Source: an uncultured Oscillospiraceae bacterium
Lineage (GTDB): Bacteria; Bacillota; Clostridia; Oscillospirales; Oscillospiraceae
Assembly: GCA_947591105.1 (NCBI GenBank)
Contig: CANQDL010000001.1
Coordinates: 16,071-80,070, forward strand
Direction: 5' to 3'
DNA length: 64,000 nucleotides
Shown: one piece after another, positions 27,112-35,565 of the stretch
Position numbering within the stretch: position 1 is the stretch's first letter
Layout: every line of letters starts with the position of its first letter
Notes under the pieces: generated by a model
Told to the model about the DNA's origin: nothing
The model's database searches: none
Seen by the model: the letters and a program-made list of their open reading frames with translations, nothing else
Translations under genes and position numbers: made by a program

Positions 27112-28378
27112 GGGACCTTTGATACAGAATGAGTTATCCGGGACCCTGACCCCGAGCAATGACCAATCCGTGTTTGTCTACCCGGAGACGGCCCGGGCGC
27201 TGACCGCCCGGGAGGATGGAAGCCCGTGCATCGACCGGGGGCCGAACATCGTCATGGCCTTCACGCAGAACCAGCGGGACGAGGTGCGGGACCTGGGAGA
27301 CAAGGCCGGGGCGCTGGCGTCCCAGCCGGGGATGAAACAGCAGACCTTTATTTGCGGCGGGTTCAATTACCAGGCGGGGGGGGTACGTTCGATAGGGTAT
27401 CAAAATGAGAAAGCCCCCACGCTGATAACGTGTCAGCTTCCGGCGGTGCTGTGCGCCGGGTTCAAGGCCGGGAACGGGGCGAAGGCCGGGAGTATAGGGC
27501 ACAGTGAGGAAGTCTCTCCGACACTGGCGGCGGCCCCCTCCGGGATGAATCAGGTCCCGGCGGTGCTGTGCATCCAGGGGAACGTGGCCGGGGGGGCATC
27601 TAAACAGAATGGAGAAGGAGTACAGGAGGAGGTGGCCTACACGTTGAACACGCGGGACGTTCACGCCGTATATGACGCACGGGGGAACGGAGACGGGGAG
27701 ACGGTGGGAACGCTGACCGGCGACCACGAGGACAGGGTGACAGACTACACGGCGATAGTCATGGCGACCGGGCAAGGCGGGGGGGAGATCATGGTCGATA
27801 AATTCCCGACGCTCACCTGTAACCATGAGGCCCCTCTTGCGGCGGTGGATTGCCGGAACGGTACGGAGAACCCGGATATAAATGGGACGCTCCAGGCGAA
27901 GTCTACCGGCGGCCAGAGCGTGAATTATCAAAACGTGGTCAGGAGCGGGAGAACAGTCCGCCGCCTGACGCCGCTGGAGTGTGAACGCCTCCAGGGCTAC
28001 CCGGATGGGTGGACGCTGATCGGAGAGCTCGTGGACGTGGTGGAGGTCGTGGAGGTAGATGAAGAGCGGGGCATCAAGACCATATGGAAGTGCGGGATAT
28101 ACAAGTACACGGACGGGAGCGGGAAGATGCGGCTGACATCGGATGCCGCCCGGTACAAGGCCCTCGGGAACAGCATAGCGATTCCGCCGTGGTCCTGGGT
28201 GCTGAAACGCCTGTGTGCCTGTTATGAGCGCCCGGCGACGATGGCGAGCCTGTTTGACGGCATCGGAGGCTTCCCCCTGATATGGGAGCGGCTGAACGGC
28301 CCGGGGACGTGCCTGTGGGCAAGTGAGATCGAGGACTTCCCGATGGCCGTCACGAAGGCCCGGTTTGGGGAGGGGTGA
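26658..28378 (+). CDS. Cytosine-5 DNA methyltransferase, fragment B (target-recognition region, motifs IX, X, then I-II), frames broken at G8 and G9 tracts; open from 27092 to 28378
   Basis: Starts MYEEGEQISLFGPDTWCGKTSPEPC (frame 0), continues SQILEGNPPPKYYLSAKACQGILRRAERRGKELP (frame 1), then frame 2 with RRLTPLECERLQGYPDGW, KALGNSIAIP and C-terminal MASLFDGIGGFPLIWE...WASEIEDFPMAVTKARFGEG. Confidence 0.75.
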
Positions 28379-28380
28379 GC

Positions 28381-28572
28381 ATGAAGGAAACGACGGAGGC
28401 CAGGGCGGTGAAGATCGCCGCCAATGCCTTGCGAGAGGCTGGGGTATGTAAGCACAAAAGCGTGTTGAAATGCTCCAGACTGTTCGTGGATGAAAGGATC
28501 TGTAATCAATGCCTCGCCGGGTGGCTGTTATCCCGGGCCAGGCAGGAATTAGAAAAGGAGACGAGACGATGA
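28381..28572 (+). CDS. Hypothetical phage protein
   Basis: ORF with CKHKSVLKCSRLFVDERICNQC cysteines. Confidence 0.5.
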   Translation: MKETTEARAVKIAANALREAGVCKHKSVLKCSRLFVDERICNQCLAGWLLSRARQELEKETRR

Positions 28573-28730
28573 ACACGAAGCACAGGAGAGCCGGCGGAGC
28601 CGAGCGGATGGACAAGCCGAGGGTGTGTGACCCGGGGATGTGCGATTACTGCATCCAGGTCGGGAGCGGGGACTTCGATTGCGTGAAAGACCCGTGGAAC
28701 CACGTCCCGGTGGTGCGGAACTGGGTGTAG
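28569..28730 (+). CDS. Small hypothetical protein (CxxC)
   Basis: 53-aa ORF, CDPGMCDYC. Confidence 0.45.
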   Translation: MNTKHRRAGGAERMDKPRVCDPGMCDYCIQVGSGDFDCVKDPWNHVPVVRNWV

Positions 28731-28833
28731 CTTCGGAAGGCCGGGTGGTGCAAGCGTCCCGGCGGCCCGGGGCGGAGCCGGGAGTGAGGCCCGGTCTCCG
28801 GCGAGGTTTTCAATTTTGAAAGGAGGGAAAAGC

Positions 28834-29121
28834 GTGTATATTCTCAACGGGCCAAGGAATGAAATTATAGATAGCAGCTTTGTGGAACGGTTCTGCGTCG
28901 TGGAACGAAATGACGCCGTGCTCATCGTGGCCAGCTACAGCGCCGACAGAAAGGTGACGGTGAGCAAATACCGTGACACGAAAGAAGCGAGAGACGCTCT
29001 GATTGACATGCTTGCGGCTTTTGAGCGCGGGGACTACTGCTATGAAATGCCGATAAGCAGTCTGTTCTACGGAGAGAACGTAAAAAGAGATGCCCGAACT
29101 CAGCGCAAGGGCGGGTCATAA
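28834..29121 (+). CDS. Hypothetical phage protein
   Basis: AAAGGAGG ribosome-binding site then GTG start. Confidence 0.55.
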   Translation: MYILNGPRNEIIDSSFVERFCVVERNDAVLIVASYSADRKVTVSKYRDTKEARDALIDMLAAFERGDYCYEMPISSLFYGENVKRDARTQRKGGS

Positions 29122-29180
29122 ATCATCAATACGGGTGGCTGGCGCCCATATCCGCCAGCACATGAAAGGAGCAAAAGCCG

Positions 29181-29495
29181 ATGGTGCTTAGTAAAGAAAA
29201 GATGGAAAAGCTGGCAGAGCGGTATGAAATGCGGGCCGCTACTGCCTATGACAAATACCAGCAGACCGGCATCCAGAGATATGATCGCGAGAGGCACAAC
29301 GCCGAGGATCTGGCCGATGCCCTGCGCATGGCCGCCGACGCTCACGAAGATCACACGCGGATGATCGAATACAAGGGCACGTTGGCAAATCTCGGCTTCA
29401 AGGCTGCCGCTCTGCTGGACGAAACTGACGTTACCAAATTGCTCAAGCTGGCCGAACAGGTTGTCGCTGCCGCCCGGATATATGGGCTTGTATAG
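29181..29495 (+). CDS. Hypothetical phage protein
   Basis: 104-aa ATG ORF with upstream AAAGGAG. Confidence 0.6.
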   Translation: MVLSKEKMEKLAERYEMRAATAYDKYQQTGIQRYDRERHNAEDLADALRMAADAHEDHTRMIEYKGTLANLGFKAAALLDETDVTKLLKLAEQVVAAARIYGLV

Positions 29496-29512
29496 GAGGA
29501 AGGGGAACTTTG

Positions 29513-29731
29513 ATGGAACGACTGACTGAGCGGAATAAGCACGGCGTGGCCGTCGTGCGGCAGGATCTGCCGCGGGGCCCGGAGAACAACCTGGTCACAC
29601 GCCTCGCCGCCTATGAGGACAGCGGCATCGACCCGAAAATGGTGGCCGTGATTGGCTGGGACTGTTCAGGCGAATGTGCCAGGAAGGCAGCTGGGGAGAG
29701 AAGGAGGATGCTGTATGCCGCTGAATCTTAA
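29513..29731 (+). CDS. Hypothetical phage protein
   Basis: MERLTERNKHGVAVVRQ...ENNLVTRLAAYED, a recurrent phage small-protein pattern. Confidence 0.6.
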   Translation: MERLTERNKHGVAVVRQDLPRGPENNLVTRLAAYEDSGIDPKMVAVIGWDCSGECARKAAGERRRMLYAAES

Positions 29732-29740
29732 CGGTGTCCC

Positions 29741-29905
29741 ATGCCCCCGGAGGGCAATGAGATCACCGGGTATGAAATGGCAAAGCAGCTGGGCGTGTCC
29801 CCTTCGCTGGTGTGCGACTGGGAGCAGGAGAGAAAGCCCTGGCCCGTGGATATGTACGAGCGGTATATGGCCGTGATCGAGGAAAAGGAGGCGCGTAATG
29901 GCTGA
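29741..29905 (+). CDS. Small XRE-like HTH protein (below the ORF-track cut-off)
   Basis: MPPEGNEITGYEMAKQLGVSPSLVCDWEQERKPWPVDMYERYMAVIEEKEARNG, overlaps next start. Confidence 0.6.
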   Translation: MPPEGNEITGYEMAKQLGVSPSLVCDWEQERKPWPVDMYERYMAVIEEKEARNG

Positions 29906-30071
29906 AACCTACGGGGAGTTGATCTCCCGGCTGTGCCAGATGCGGGACGAGATGCGCAAGACGGACGCCGGAAGAATCGCCCTGGGAGAAGTGACCAACA
30001 CGCTTAAAGTCGCCATCGGGCTTGGTGTCACCTACGAAAAAGCAAAGGAGCTGATCAGATATGACAAATGA
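29898..30071 (+). CDS. Small hypothetical protein (below the ORF-track cut-off)
   Basis: MAETYGELISRLCQMRDEMRKTDAGRIALGEVTNTLKVAIGLGVTYEKAKELIRYDK, overlaps both neighbours. Confidence 0.5.
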   Translation: MAETYGELISRLCQMRDEMRKTDAGRIALGEVTNTLKVAIGLGVTYEKAKELIRYDK

Positions 30072-30393
30072 GCAGATCGCGGCCATGGCCGCATGGACGC
30101 TGGAGGATTTTCAAAACGACCCGCTGGGGGCCATGGCGCAGATACGGGAGTTGGCTGCCTCCCACCTATCCCTGCAGCGGGAGCGGGACGCGGCGGTTCG
30201 GGACATCGAGAAAATCATGCGTTGGGACGACACATCAGTATTTTGCCAGTTCTGCAAGAAAGATGAAGCGTGCGATCTTAATCATACAGACTGCCGCCCG
30301 AAGTGGCGCGATCCTCAGCCGGAGCAGGTTCTCGCCCCGGCAGATCAGAGCGCCGGGGAATACGCCGACAACCCGGTGCTGGCCCAGGCATAG
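30061..30393 (+). CDS. Hypothetical phage protein
   Basis: 110-aa ORF, FCQFCKKDEACDLNHTDC cysteine cluster. Confidence 0.55.
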   Translation: MTNEQIAAMAAWTLEDFQNDPLGAMAQIRELAASHLSLQRERDAAVRDIEKIMRWDDTSVFCQFCKKDEACDLNHTDCRPKWRDPQPEQVLAPADQSAGEYADNPVLAQA

Positions 30394-30404
30394 GGGGTGC
30401 GGAC

Positions 30405-30839
30405 ATGAATATCGAAGATACGATCAGAGTTTTGTCCAATGAGCGGGCCTGCGTCATGAGAAACACGGAAGAAGCCTGTGATCGAAACTGCGCCGCCTGC
30501 GACCTCGTTCTCCCGGACGAGCTTGTAATATCCGCCTATCGGACGGCGATCAACATTCTCCGCGCCCAGCAGGAGGCGGAGAAGAACGAGCCGCTGACGC
30601 TGAACGATCTGCGCCAGATGGCGGAGCGGTGCGAGGGCGTCTATATCGCGCACACCGATGGCACGGACGTATTCAGAGGCCGGAAATACTGCGCCGCAGT
30701 CCTCGATACAGCACTGGCATTCGGGAGCATGAAAACGCACGTCCAGGCGATCTACGGGGACAAGCTGACGGTGTGGGAGGACGATTACGGAAAGACATGG
30801 GTGGCATACCGCCGCCCGCCGGAAGGAGGCGCGGCATGA
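30405..30839 (+). CDS. Hypothetical phage protein
   Basis: CDRNCAACDLVLPDELVISAYRTAINIL, recurrent phage ORF type. Confidence 0.6.
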   Translation: MNIEDTIRVLSNERACVMRNTEEACDRNCAACDLVLPDELVISAYRTAINILRAQQEAEKNEPLTLNDLRQMAERCEGVYIAHTDGTDVFRGRKYCAAVLDTALAFGSMKTHVQAIYGDKLTVWEDDYGKTWVAYRRPPEGGAA

Positions 30840-30985
30840 GAGAGATACTTTTCCGGGGAAAGCGACTGGACAACGGCGAGTGGGCGTATGGAACCCCTAT
30901 CTTCTATTCGCAAGGAACCGTTGTGCGCGAAGTGTGCGGCGGCGGTGGATGCGTTCATCAACGGGAAGGAGGCCGCGAGAAGTGA
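30836..30985 (+). CDS. Truncated YopX-like protein
   Basis: MREILFRGKRLDNGEWAYGTPIF is the YopX N-terminus but the ORF ends after 49 aa. Confidence 0.6.
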   Translation: MREILFRGKRLDNGEWAYGTPIFYSQGTVVREVCGGGGCVHQREGGREK

Positions 30986-31257
30986 GTATTGTGATCCGGG
31001 AGGTCAAGCCCGTGGAGATCGGTATGCGGTGCGACGAGTGCGGCGAGGGCATGATGAAACTGGATGTCACGGAGTTCGGGGCCATGGTGGTTCCGGCGGT
31101 GCTTCCGCCGGTTTACAGGCACAAGTGCGATAAATGCGGAGCCGTGAAGGAGTTCGATACCACATATCCGCGGATTATTTTTGAGAACCACGGGGAGTTC
31201 CGGGAGCCTGACATGGGCGACCTCGCGGAGATCGCGAACTCCGCGGCCCGGTGTTAG
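30982..31257 (+). CDS. Zinc-ribbon hypothetical phage protein
   Basis: MRCDECGEGMM...HKCDKCGAVKEF. Confidence 0.6.
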   Translation: MSIVIREVKPVEIGMRCDECGEGMMKLDVTEFGAMVVPAVLPPVYRHKCDKCGAVKEFDTTYPRIIFENHGEFREPDMGDLAEIANSAARC

Positions 31258-31268
31258 GGGGGCGGAAC

Positions 31269-31442
31269 ATGGTCGATTTAAGCAAGGTCGCCTCCAGACT
31301 GGAACAGGAGCGCACGAGAAACCCCAGGGAGCAGGACGATGCCGAAGAGGCCCGGAAGGCCCTCCTGGCGGCGGAGAGGGAAGATGCCGCCGCCCGGGCC
31401 GCCGGGGCGGCGGAAGCCGAGGAAGGAGCCGGGGATGATTGA
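31269..31442 (+). CDS. Small hypothetical protein
   Basis: 57-aa charged/Ala-rich ORF in the packed gene array. Confidence 0.4.
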   Translation: MVDLSKVASRLEQERTRNPREQDDAEEARKALLAAEREDAAARAAGAAEAEEGAGDD

Positions 31443-31677
31443 CTGGGAAAAGGCCGTTGACTGGGACAAGATCGCGGAGGGCCTGGATCGCGCCCGGGCG
31501 AGGAAGAACAGCGCCGAGAAGATGAAACTGACCGAACAGCTGAAAGCGGCGGATGCAAATTACCTCGCCTATGTGGATGGGGCGTATGACGCGATCCGCC
31601 AGGTGAAGGCGGCGGTCATGGAAGCCGAGCGGGCCGCCGCCAGGGATGGAGGGGGAGGCCGGGACAATGGCGGTTGA
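31435..31677 (+). CDS. Hypothetical phage protein
   Basis: Overlaps upstream ORF; MIDWEKAVDWDKIAEGLDRARARKNSAEKMKLTEQL. Confidence 0.5.
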   Translation: MIDWEKAVDWDKIAEGLDRARARKNSAEKMKLTEQLKAADANYLAYVDGAYDAIRQVKAAVMEAERAAARDGGGGRDNGG

Positions 31678-31885
31678 CGCTCCAGGGCTGGAGATCGAGG
31701 TGGCGTGTCGCCGGGGAAGATGGCTGGAGAGCGAGACAAGCGGGGTCGAGTGCCCTATATGTCACACCTGGTCTCCGCTTCCCCTTCCCCGATGCCTCAA
31801 CTACAAATGCGGGGCTATGCTGACCGGGATTAAATACCGTCACCCGCTTCCGAATGTTATGACCGGGCAGCTATTACACGGATAA
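31667..31885 (+). CDS. Small zinc-ribbon protein
   Basis: CPICHTWSPLPLPRCLNYKCGAM. Confidence 0.5.
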   Translation: MAVDAPGLEIEVACRRGRWLESETSGVECPICHTWSPLPLPRCLNYKCGAMLTGIKYRHPLPNVMTGQLLHG

Positions 31886-31897
31886 GGGGAGAGAACG

Positions 31898-32425
31898 GTG
31901 CTGGAAATATGCCCCATGACACTGAAAGAGGCAAACGCATTTGTGGAGGAGTTCCACCGCCACCATCGGGCGGTGACGGGCCACAAGTTTTCCGTGGGAC
32001 TGACCGACGGGGAGAAAATTGTGGGAGTGGCGATAGTGGGCCGCCCGGTGGGGCGATACATAGATGACGGGTGGACGCTGGAGGTCAACCGTCTGTGTAC
32101 TGACGGGACAAGGAACGCCTGTTCGATGCTGTATGCAGCGGCCTGGAGGGCCGCCAGAGCCATGGGGTATAAAAGGCTGGTGACGTACATCCTAGAATCA
32201 GAAAACGGGGCAAGCCTACGGGCCGCCGGGTGGAAGTGTGCGGGACGTGCAGGTGGCCTCCGATGGACAGGAGAGCGGAAGCCGGAAAAAGACCTATACC
32301 CGGCGGAAATGAAGGTCAGATATGAAATGAGCGTGGAAGCGCCGGGGAGCCTATGGAGCGCCGGGAAAAGGCGCCCGGAGGTGGATATATGCCCGGAGCA
32401 GATGAAAATGAATTTGGGAGGATAA
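31898..32425 (+). CDS. XF1762-like / acetyltransferase-fold phage protein
   Basis: MTLKEANAFVEEFHRHHRAVTGHKFSVGLTDGEKIVGVAIVGRPVGR...NACSMLYAAAWRAARAMGYKRLVTYIL. Confidence 0.75.
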   Translation: MLEICPMTLKEANAFVEEFHRHHRAVTGHKFSVGLTDGEKIVGVAIVGRPVGRYIDDGWTLEVNRLCTDGTRNACSMLYAAAWRAARAMGYKRLVTYILESENGASLRAAGWKCAGRAGGLRWTGERKPEKDLYPAEMKVRYEMSVEAPGSLWSAGKRRPEVDICPEQMKMNLGG

Positions 32426-32427
32426 CG

Positions 32428-33045
32428 ATGGATTATAGTCCGAAGATTATCAAGGGCCGCGTGAGCGGGACGGGGTGGCCGATTGACGGCCACACCCTGT
32501 ATTTTAGCCTGTGGGACTATGACAATTATGGGTGCTATCACCTTCACACCTGGCCCAAAGAGGCGGACGAGGCGGTCATGCGGACGCTTTACGAGGCCGA
32601 GGAAGCCGAGGGGATGTGCTGTTGCGACACCATGCAGGAGTTCGAGAAGCTGTGGAAGTCCGGGAAGTATGACCCGGGCGGGGTGTTCACGGTGGCGCTG
32701 GATAAGGTCGAGGTGCTGGAGGTCATACAGCAGCGGGCCGGCCCCCGGAAAATAGGCCCCGCCGCCGTGGATAGGGCCGTCCAGAAAGTGGAAACGGATG
32801 TCGTGTGCGGCGACGAGTGCGCCTCCTGGGCCGGGGCGGTCTCCGAGGCCGCCGTGAAGGAGTATCTGATCGCCGGAGATCGGATTTACTTCAAGGGGGA
32901 CGATGGAATGGAGGATGTACTGGAGGCCGTGCTGGGCTGGGAAGAGATCGTGGGATATAACAGCGAGGAAATGAGTAAAGCCTACAATGACCTGGCATGG
33001 AGGAAGGCCATTGTCGTGGGGATCGCGCCCGCGGACTGGGAGTAA
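32428..33045 (+). CDS. Hypothetical phage protein
   Basis: 205-aa ORF with good coding character. Confidence 0.6.
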   Translation: MDYSPKIIKGRVSGTGWPIDGHTLYFSLWDYDNYGCYHLHTWPKEADEAVMRTLYEAEEAEGMCCCDTMQEFEKLWKSGKYDPGGVFTVALDKVEVLEVIQQRAGPRKIGPAAVDRAVQKVETDVVCGDECASWAGAVSEAAVKEYLIAGDRIYFKGDDGMEDVLEAVLGWEEIVGYNSEEMSKAYNDLAWRKAIVVGIAPADWE

Positions 33046-33057
33046 GGAGAAAAAGAC

Positions 33058-33711
33058 ATGAAAATCAAAAACATAGCGGCGATATGCAAAAGGAACAAGT
33101 GTGTCACGGTGTTCGACAGGTACGGGCGGGACGGGAGCCTGACCCAGTACATCGGTGACGGGGGGGCACTCTATCCCGTCACCGGCCTCCCGGAACTGGA
33201 TGGGGAGAGCGTCTTGACGATTTTCGATGTCCCGGAGAAAGACCGGGAGAAATACATCGTGCAGGAGCGGGATGTCCCGCCCGGGATCAACTTCGAGGAT
33301 ATAGACCCGTCGGAGAAGGTGGTCGAGGGCCGCACGATTGCCATTGTCTGTTCCGGGCGGGTGCTGAAACCGCTGCAGACCTCGAAGGGGCTGGTGTTCA
33401 TAGAGAGCCGGTATCTGTCCCCTATGTCTGACGTTATGGACGTGCTGGAACTGTACGAGCGGACCACCTCCGCCGGGCAGCCGTACATTGTGGCGAAGGC
33501 CGGGCTTTTGCTCCAGGCCGTGATTATGCCCTTCGACGTGATAAACCAGCAGTTCGTGGATCAGATGCGGGAACTGACGAGGATGTGTGGGCTGGCCCTC
33601 GACATCAAGAGGGCAGCCGGAGCGGCCTCCGCCACTATGCAGCCGGAACAGTATTCGATGGATGTGGACCCGGCCACCGGCGAGGTCGTGAAGGGGGAAG
33701 CCGATACATGA
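33058..33711 (+). CDS. Hypothetical phage protein
   Basis: 217-aa ATG ORF following a purine-rich AAGGAG. Confidence 0.65.
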   Translation: MKIKNIAAICKRNKCVTVFDRYGRDGSLTQYIGDGGALYPVTGLPELDGESVLTIFDVPEKDREKYIVQERDVPPGINFEDIDPSEKVVEGRTIAIVCSGRVLKPLQTSKGLVFIESRYLSPMSDVMDVLELYERTTSAGQPYIVAKAGLLLQAVIMPFDVINQQFVDQMRELTRMCGLALDIKRAAGAASATMQPEQYSMDVDPATGEVVKGEADT

Positions 33712-34178
33712 TGGTATTGCAAGGCGTGGGCCTCATGGAGAACTCCGTGGAGAGCATAGAGGCGGACACCGCCGGCGGGTCATACTGCATCGTCGTGGGG
33801 ATGAAATCCGGGGCGGTGAAGAGGTTCGCGTTTGAGACGCTGGGAGAGCGGGACTCCGGGATGGAGTTGATTATGAAGCATATGAAAGCATACCAGCGCC
33901 AGCAGGGAGAGATCGTGCCGGACTCATTCAGAATTGATATGAGGCAAACAGATGGAAGATGGTTTTTGCAGGCTTGCCAAGGATTTTGCCCGGGCAGGGG
34001 TCACGACGGCGGAGGCGGCGGAGGCGGCGGAGGCGGCGGAGGCGTTCAACCGGGCGGCCCGGCTGATGCCGCCGCCAGGCCAGGCGGAGATCGTGGCGGT
34101 GAGGATGAATCCGACACTGACCCGTTTTCAGAAATGGCGGATAATCCGGCAGATCAAAAAAGGAAGGTGAAAAAATGA
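33708..34178 (+). CDS. Hypothetical phage protein; C-terminal part overlaps the next ORF out of frame
   Basis: ORF open through a 9-bp GC-rich repeat giving poly-Gly; true C-terminus uncertain. Confidence 0.45.
   Translation: MMVLQGVGLMENSVESIEADTAGGSYCIVVGMKSGAVKRFAFETLGERDSGMELIMKHMKAYQRQQGEIVPDSFRIDMRQTDGRWFLQACQGFCPGRGHDGGGGGGGGGGGGVQPGGPADAAARPGGDRGGEDESDTDPFSEMADNPADQKRKVKK
33952..34170 (+). CDS. Small phage protein with AEA repeats
   Basis: MEDGFCRLAKDFARAGVTTAEAAEAAEAAEAFNRA...NPTLTRFQKWRIIRQIKKGR. Confidence 0.6.
   Translation: MEDGFCRLAKDFARAGVTTAEAAEAAEAAEAFNRAARLMPPPGQAEIVAVRMNPTLTRFQKWRIIRQIKKGR
34011..34044. repeat. 9-bp tandem repeat (GGAGGCGGC) x about 3.8
   Basis: Direct reading of GGAGGCGGCGGAGGCGGCGGAGGCGGCGGAGGCG. 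Confidence 0.9.
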
Positions 34179-34882
34179 ACGGGCCTATTTACACGCCGTC
34201 CGGGGCGGCGAAAGAGTACGGGGACTATGCGCTGAACATCTACACGGGATGCCCGCATAGGTGCTGGTATTGCTTCGCCCCGGGCGTCCTGCATAGGGAC
34301 AAGGAAGAGTTTTACAGCCATGTGGAGCCGCGGAAGAACATCATTGGGAAGGTGAAGTTGCAGCTGGAGCGGGAGGACTTCTCCGGGAAAACCGTCCACC
34401 TGTGCTTCACCTGTGACCCCTATCCGACGGGGCATGACAGCGCCGCCACCCGGGAGGTCATAAAGCTATTGAAGGCCGCCGGCGCCCATGTGCAGATATT
34501 GACGAAGGGAGACGGCAGCCGGGACTTCGACCTACTGGATGCAGGGGATTGGTACGGGATCACGCTGGACGGCGGCAGTATATGGTCCGCCCCGGGCGCG
34601 AAGTGGCCCAGCGAGCGGAGGAAGGCGGCGAAGGCGGCCCACGAGGCTGGAATAAAGACGTGGGTATCTTTTGAGCCGGTCACGGATGCGGAGTCCGTGT
34701 TGAGGCTGATCGAGAACGTAAGCTGGTGGGCGGACAAGGTGAAGATCGGAAAACTGAATTATCACCCGTCGGACATCGACTGGGCGGACTTCGGGGAGCG
34801 GGCTGAGGAACTGTGTCAAGACCTGGGCCTGGACTACTACATAAAAGAATCACTCCGCCGGGAGATGGGGGGTAAGACGTGA
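34175..34882 (+). CDS. Radical SAM family protein (spore photoproduct lyase/DUF5131-like)
   Basis: NIYTGCPHRCWYCFAPGVLHRDKEEF (CxxxCxxC), CFTCDPYP, WVSFEPVTDAESVL. Confidence 0.85.
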   Translation: MNGPIYTPSGAAKEYGDYALNIYTGCPHRCWYCFAPGVLHRDKEEFYSHVEPRKNIIGKVKLQLEREDFSGKTVHLCFTCDPYPTGHDSAATREVIKLLKAAGAHVQILTKGDGSRDFDLLDAGDWYGITLDGGSIWSAPGAKWPSERRKAAKAAHEAGIKTWVSFEPVTDAESVLRLIENVSWWADKVKIGKLNYHPSDIDWADFGERAEELCQDLGLDYYIKESLRREMGGKT

Positions 34883-35133
34883 GGGGGCTGACACAAGAGG
34901 CGCTGGCCAAGGCCCGTAAAATTTGCACCATGGGCGGATGCCTGGACTTCGGGGCGGCCTGTTTGCGGTGCGGGTTCGAGCGCCGGGAGGCGGAGTTCCG
35001 GCGGGCCTTGCCGATGATCCGGGGAGAAGATGGTCTCCGCCGGAAGTACACCGGGAAGAAACCGGCCACGACGCCGGTGGAGCCGGAGGCCGAACAGGAG
35101 CCGGAGCCGGCCCAGGAGACAACCGGGGAATGA
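34879..35133 (+). CDS. Hypothetical phage protein
   Basis: GTGA overlap; MGGCLDFGAACLRCGFERREAEFRRALP. Confidence 0.5.
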   Translation: MRGLTQEALAKARKICTMGGCLDFGAACLRCGFERREAEFRRALPMIRGEDGLRRKYTGKKPATTPVEPEAEQEPEPAQETTGE

Positions 35134-35199
35134 GGACGCCGACAAGAAAGCCGCCCCGCCATGGGGCGGTGCTGAAATATCTGAAAGGAGGAACGAACG

Positions 35200-35565
35200 A
35201 TGGGAGAAGAAAATAAGAGCGAGGGCAGGTTTTACGTCACCGGCCCGAACGGAGAGATTACGACCATGGGAGAAGTAGAGGACTTGCCGGAACTGATCGG
35301 GAAGATGCCGGAGGAGCCGACGCGCATCCGCTTCGGGGATTTGGAGTGGGAGATCAAGGTCCCTATCCCGAAGGTTTTGCGGTGCAAGAGCCGGAAGCGC
35401 ATCATAAAGCTACTTATGAGCACGGGGATGCCCCGGAACACGGCCACGAAGCTGGCGGCGGCCATGTACATCTATGGCGTGAAGTATCAAGATGGATGGC
35501 TGACCTTCCTTTACCGGCATCTCCAGGCATACAACGCCGCCAGGCAGGAAGGAGCAGGCGCATGA
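35200..35565 (+). CDS. Hypothetical phage protein
   Basis: 121-aa ORF, AAAGGAGG ribosome-binding site upstream. Confidence 0.6.
   Translation: MGEENKSEGRFYVTGPNGEITTMGEVEDLPELIGKMPEEPTRIRFGDLEWEIKVPIPKVLRCKSRKRIIKLLMSTGMPRNTATKLAAAMYIYGVKYQDGWLTFLYRHLQAYNAARQEGAGA

Noticed and set aside
26477-28378. Calling the cytosine methyltransferase a plain pseudogene
   Set aside because: Both breaks fall exactly in poly-G tracts, one G loss in each restores both ORFs, and all motifs are otherwise intact; phase variation or sequence error is more likely than decay.
33121-33180. G7 run at about 33159-33166 as another phase switch
   Set aside because: The ORF stays open on both sides and there is no second frame with conserved protein; probably ordinary Gly codons.
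34011-34044. Possible CRISPR-like or regulatory repeat
   Set aside because: Simple 9-bp tandem repeat without spacers; better explained as coding repeat.
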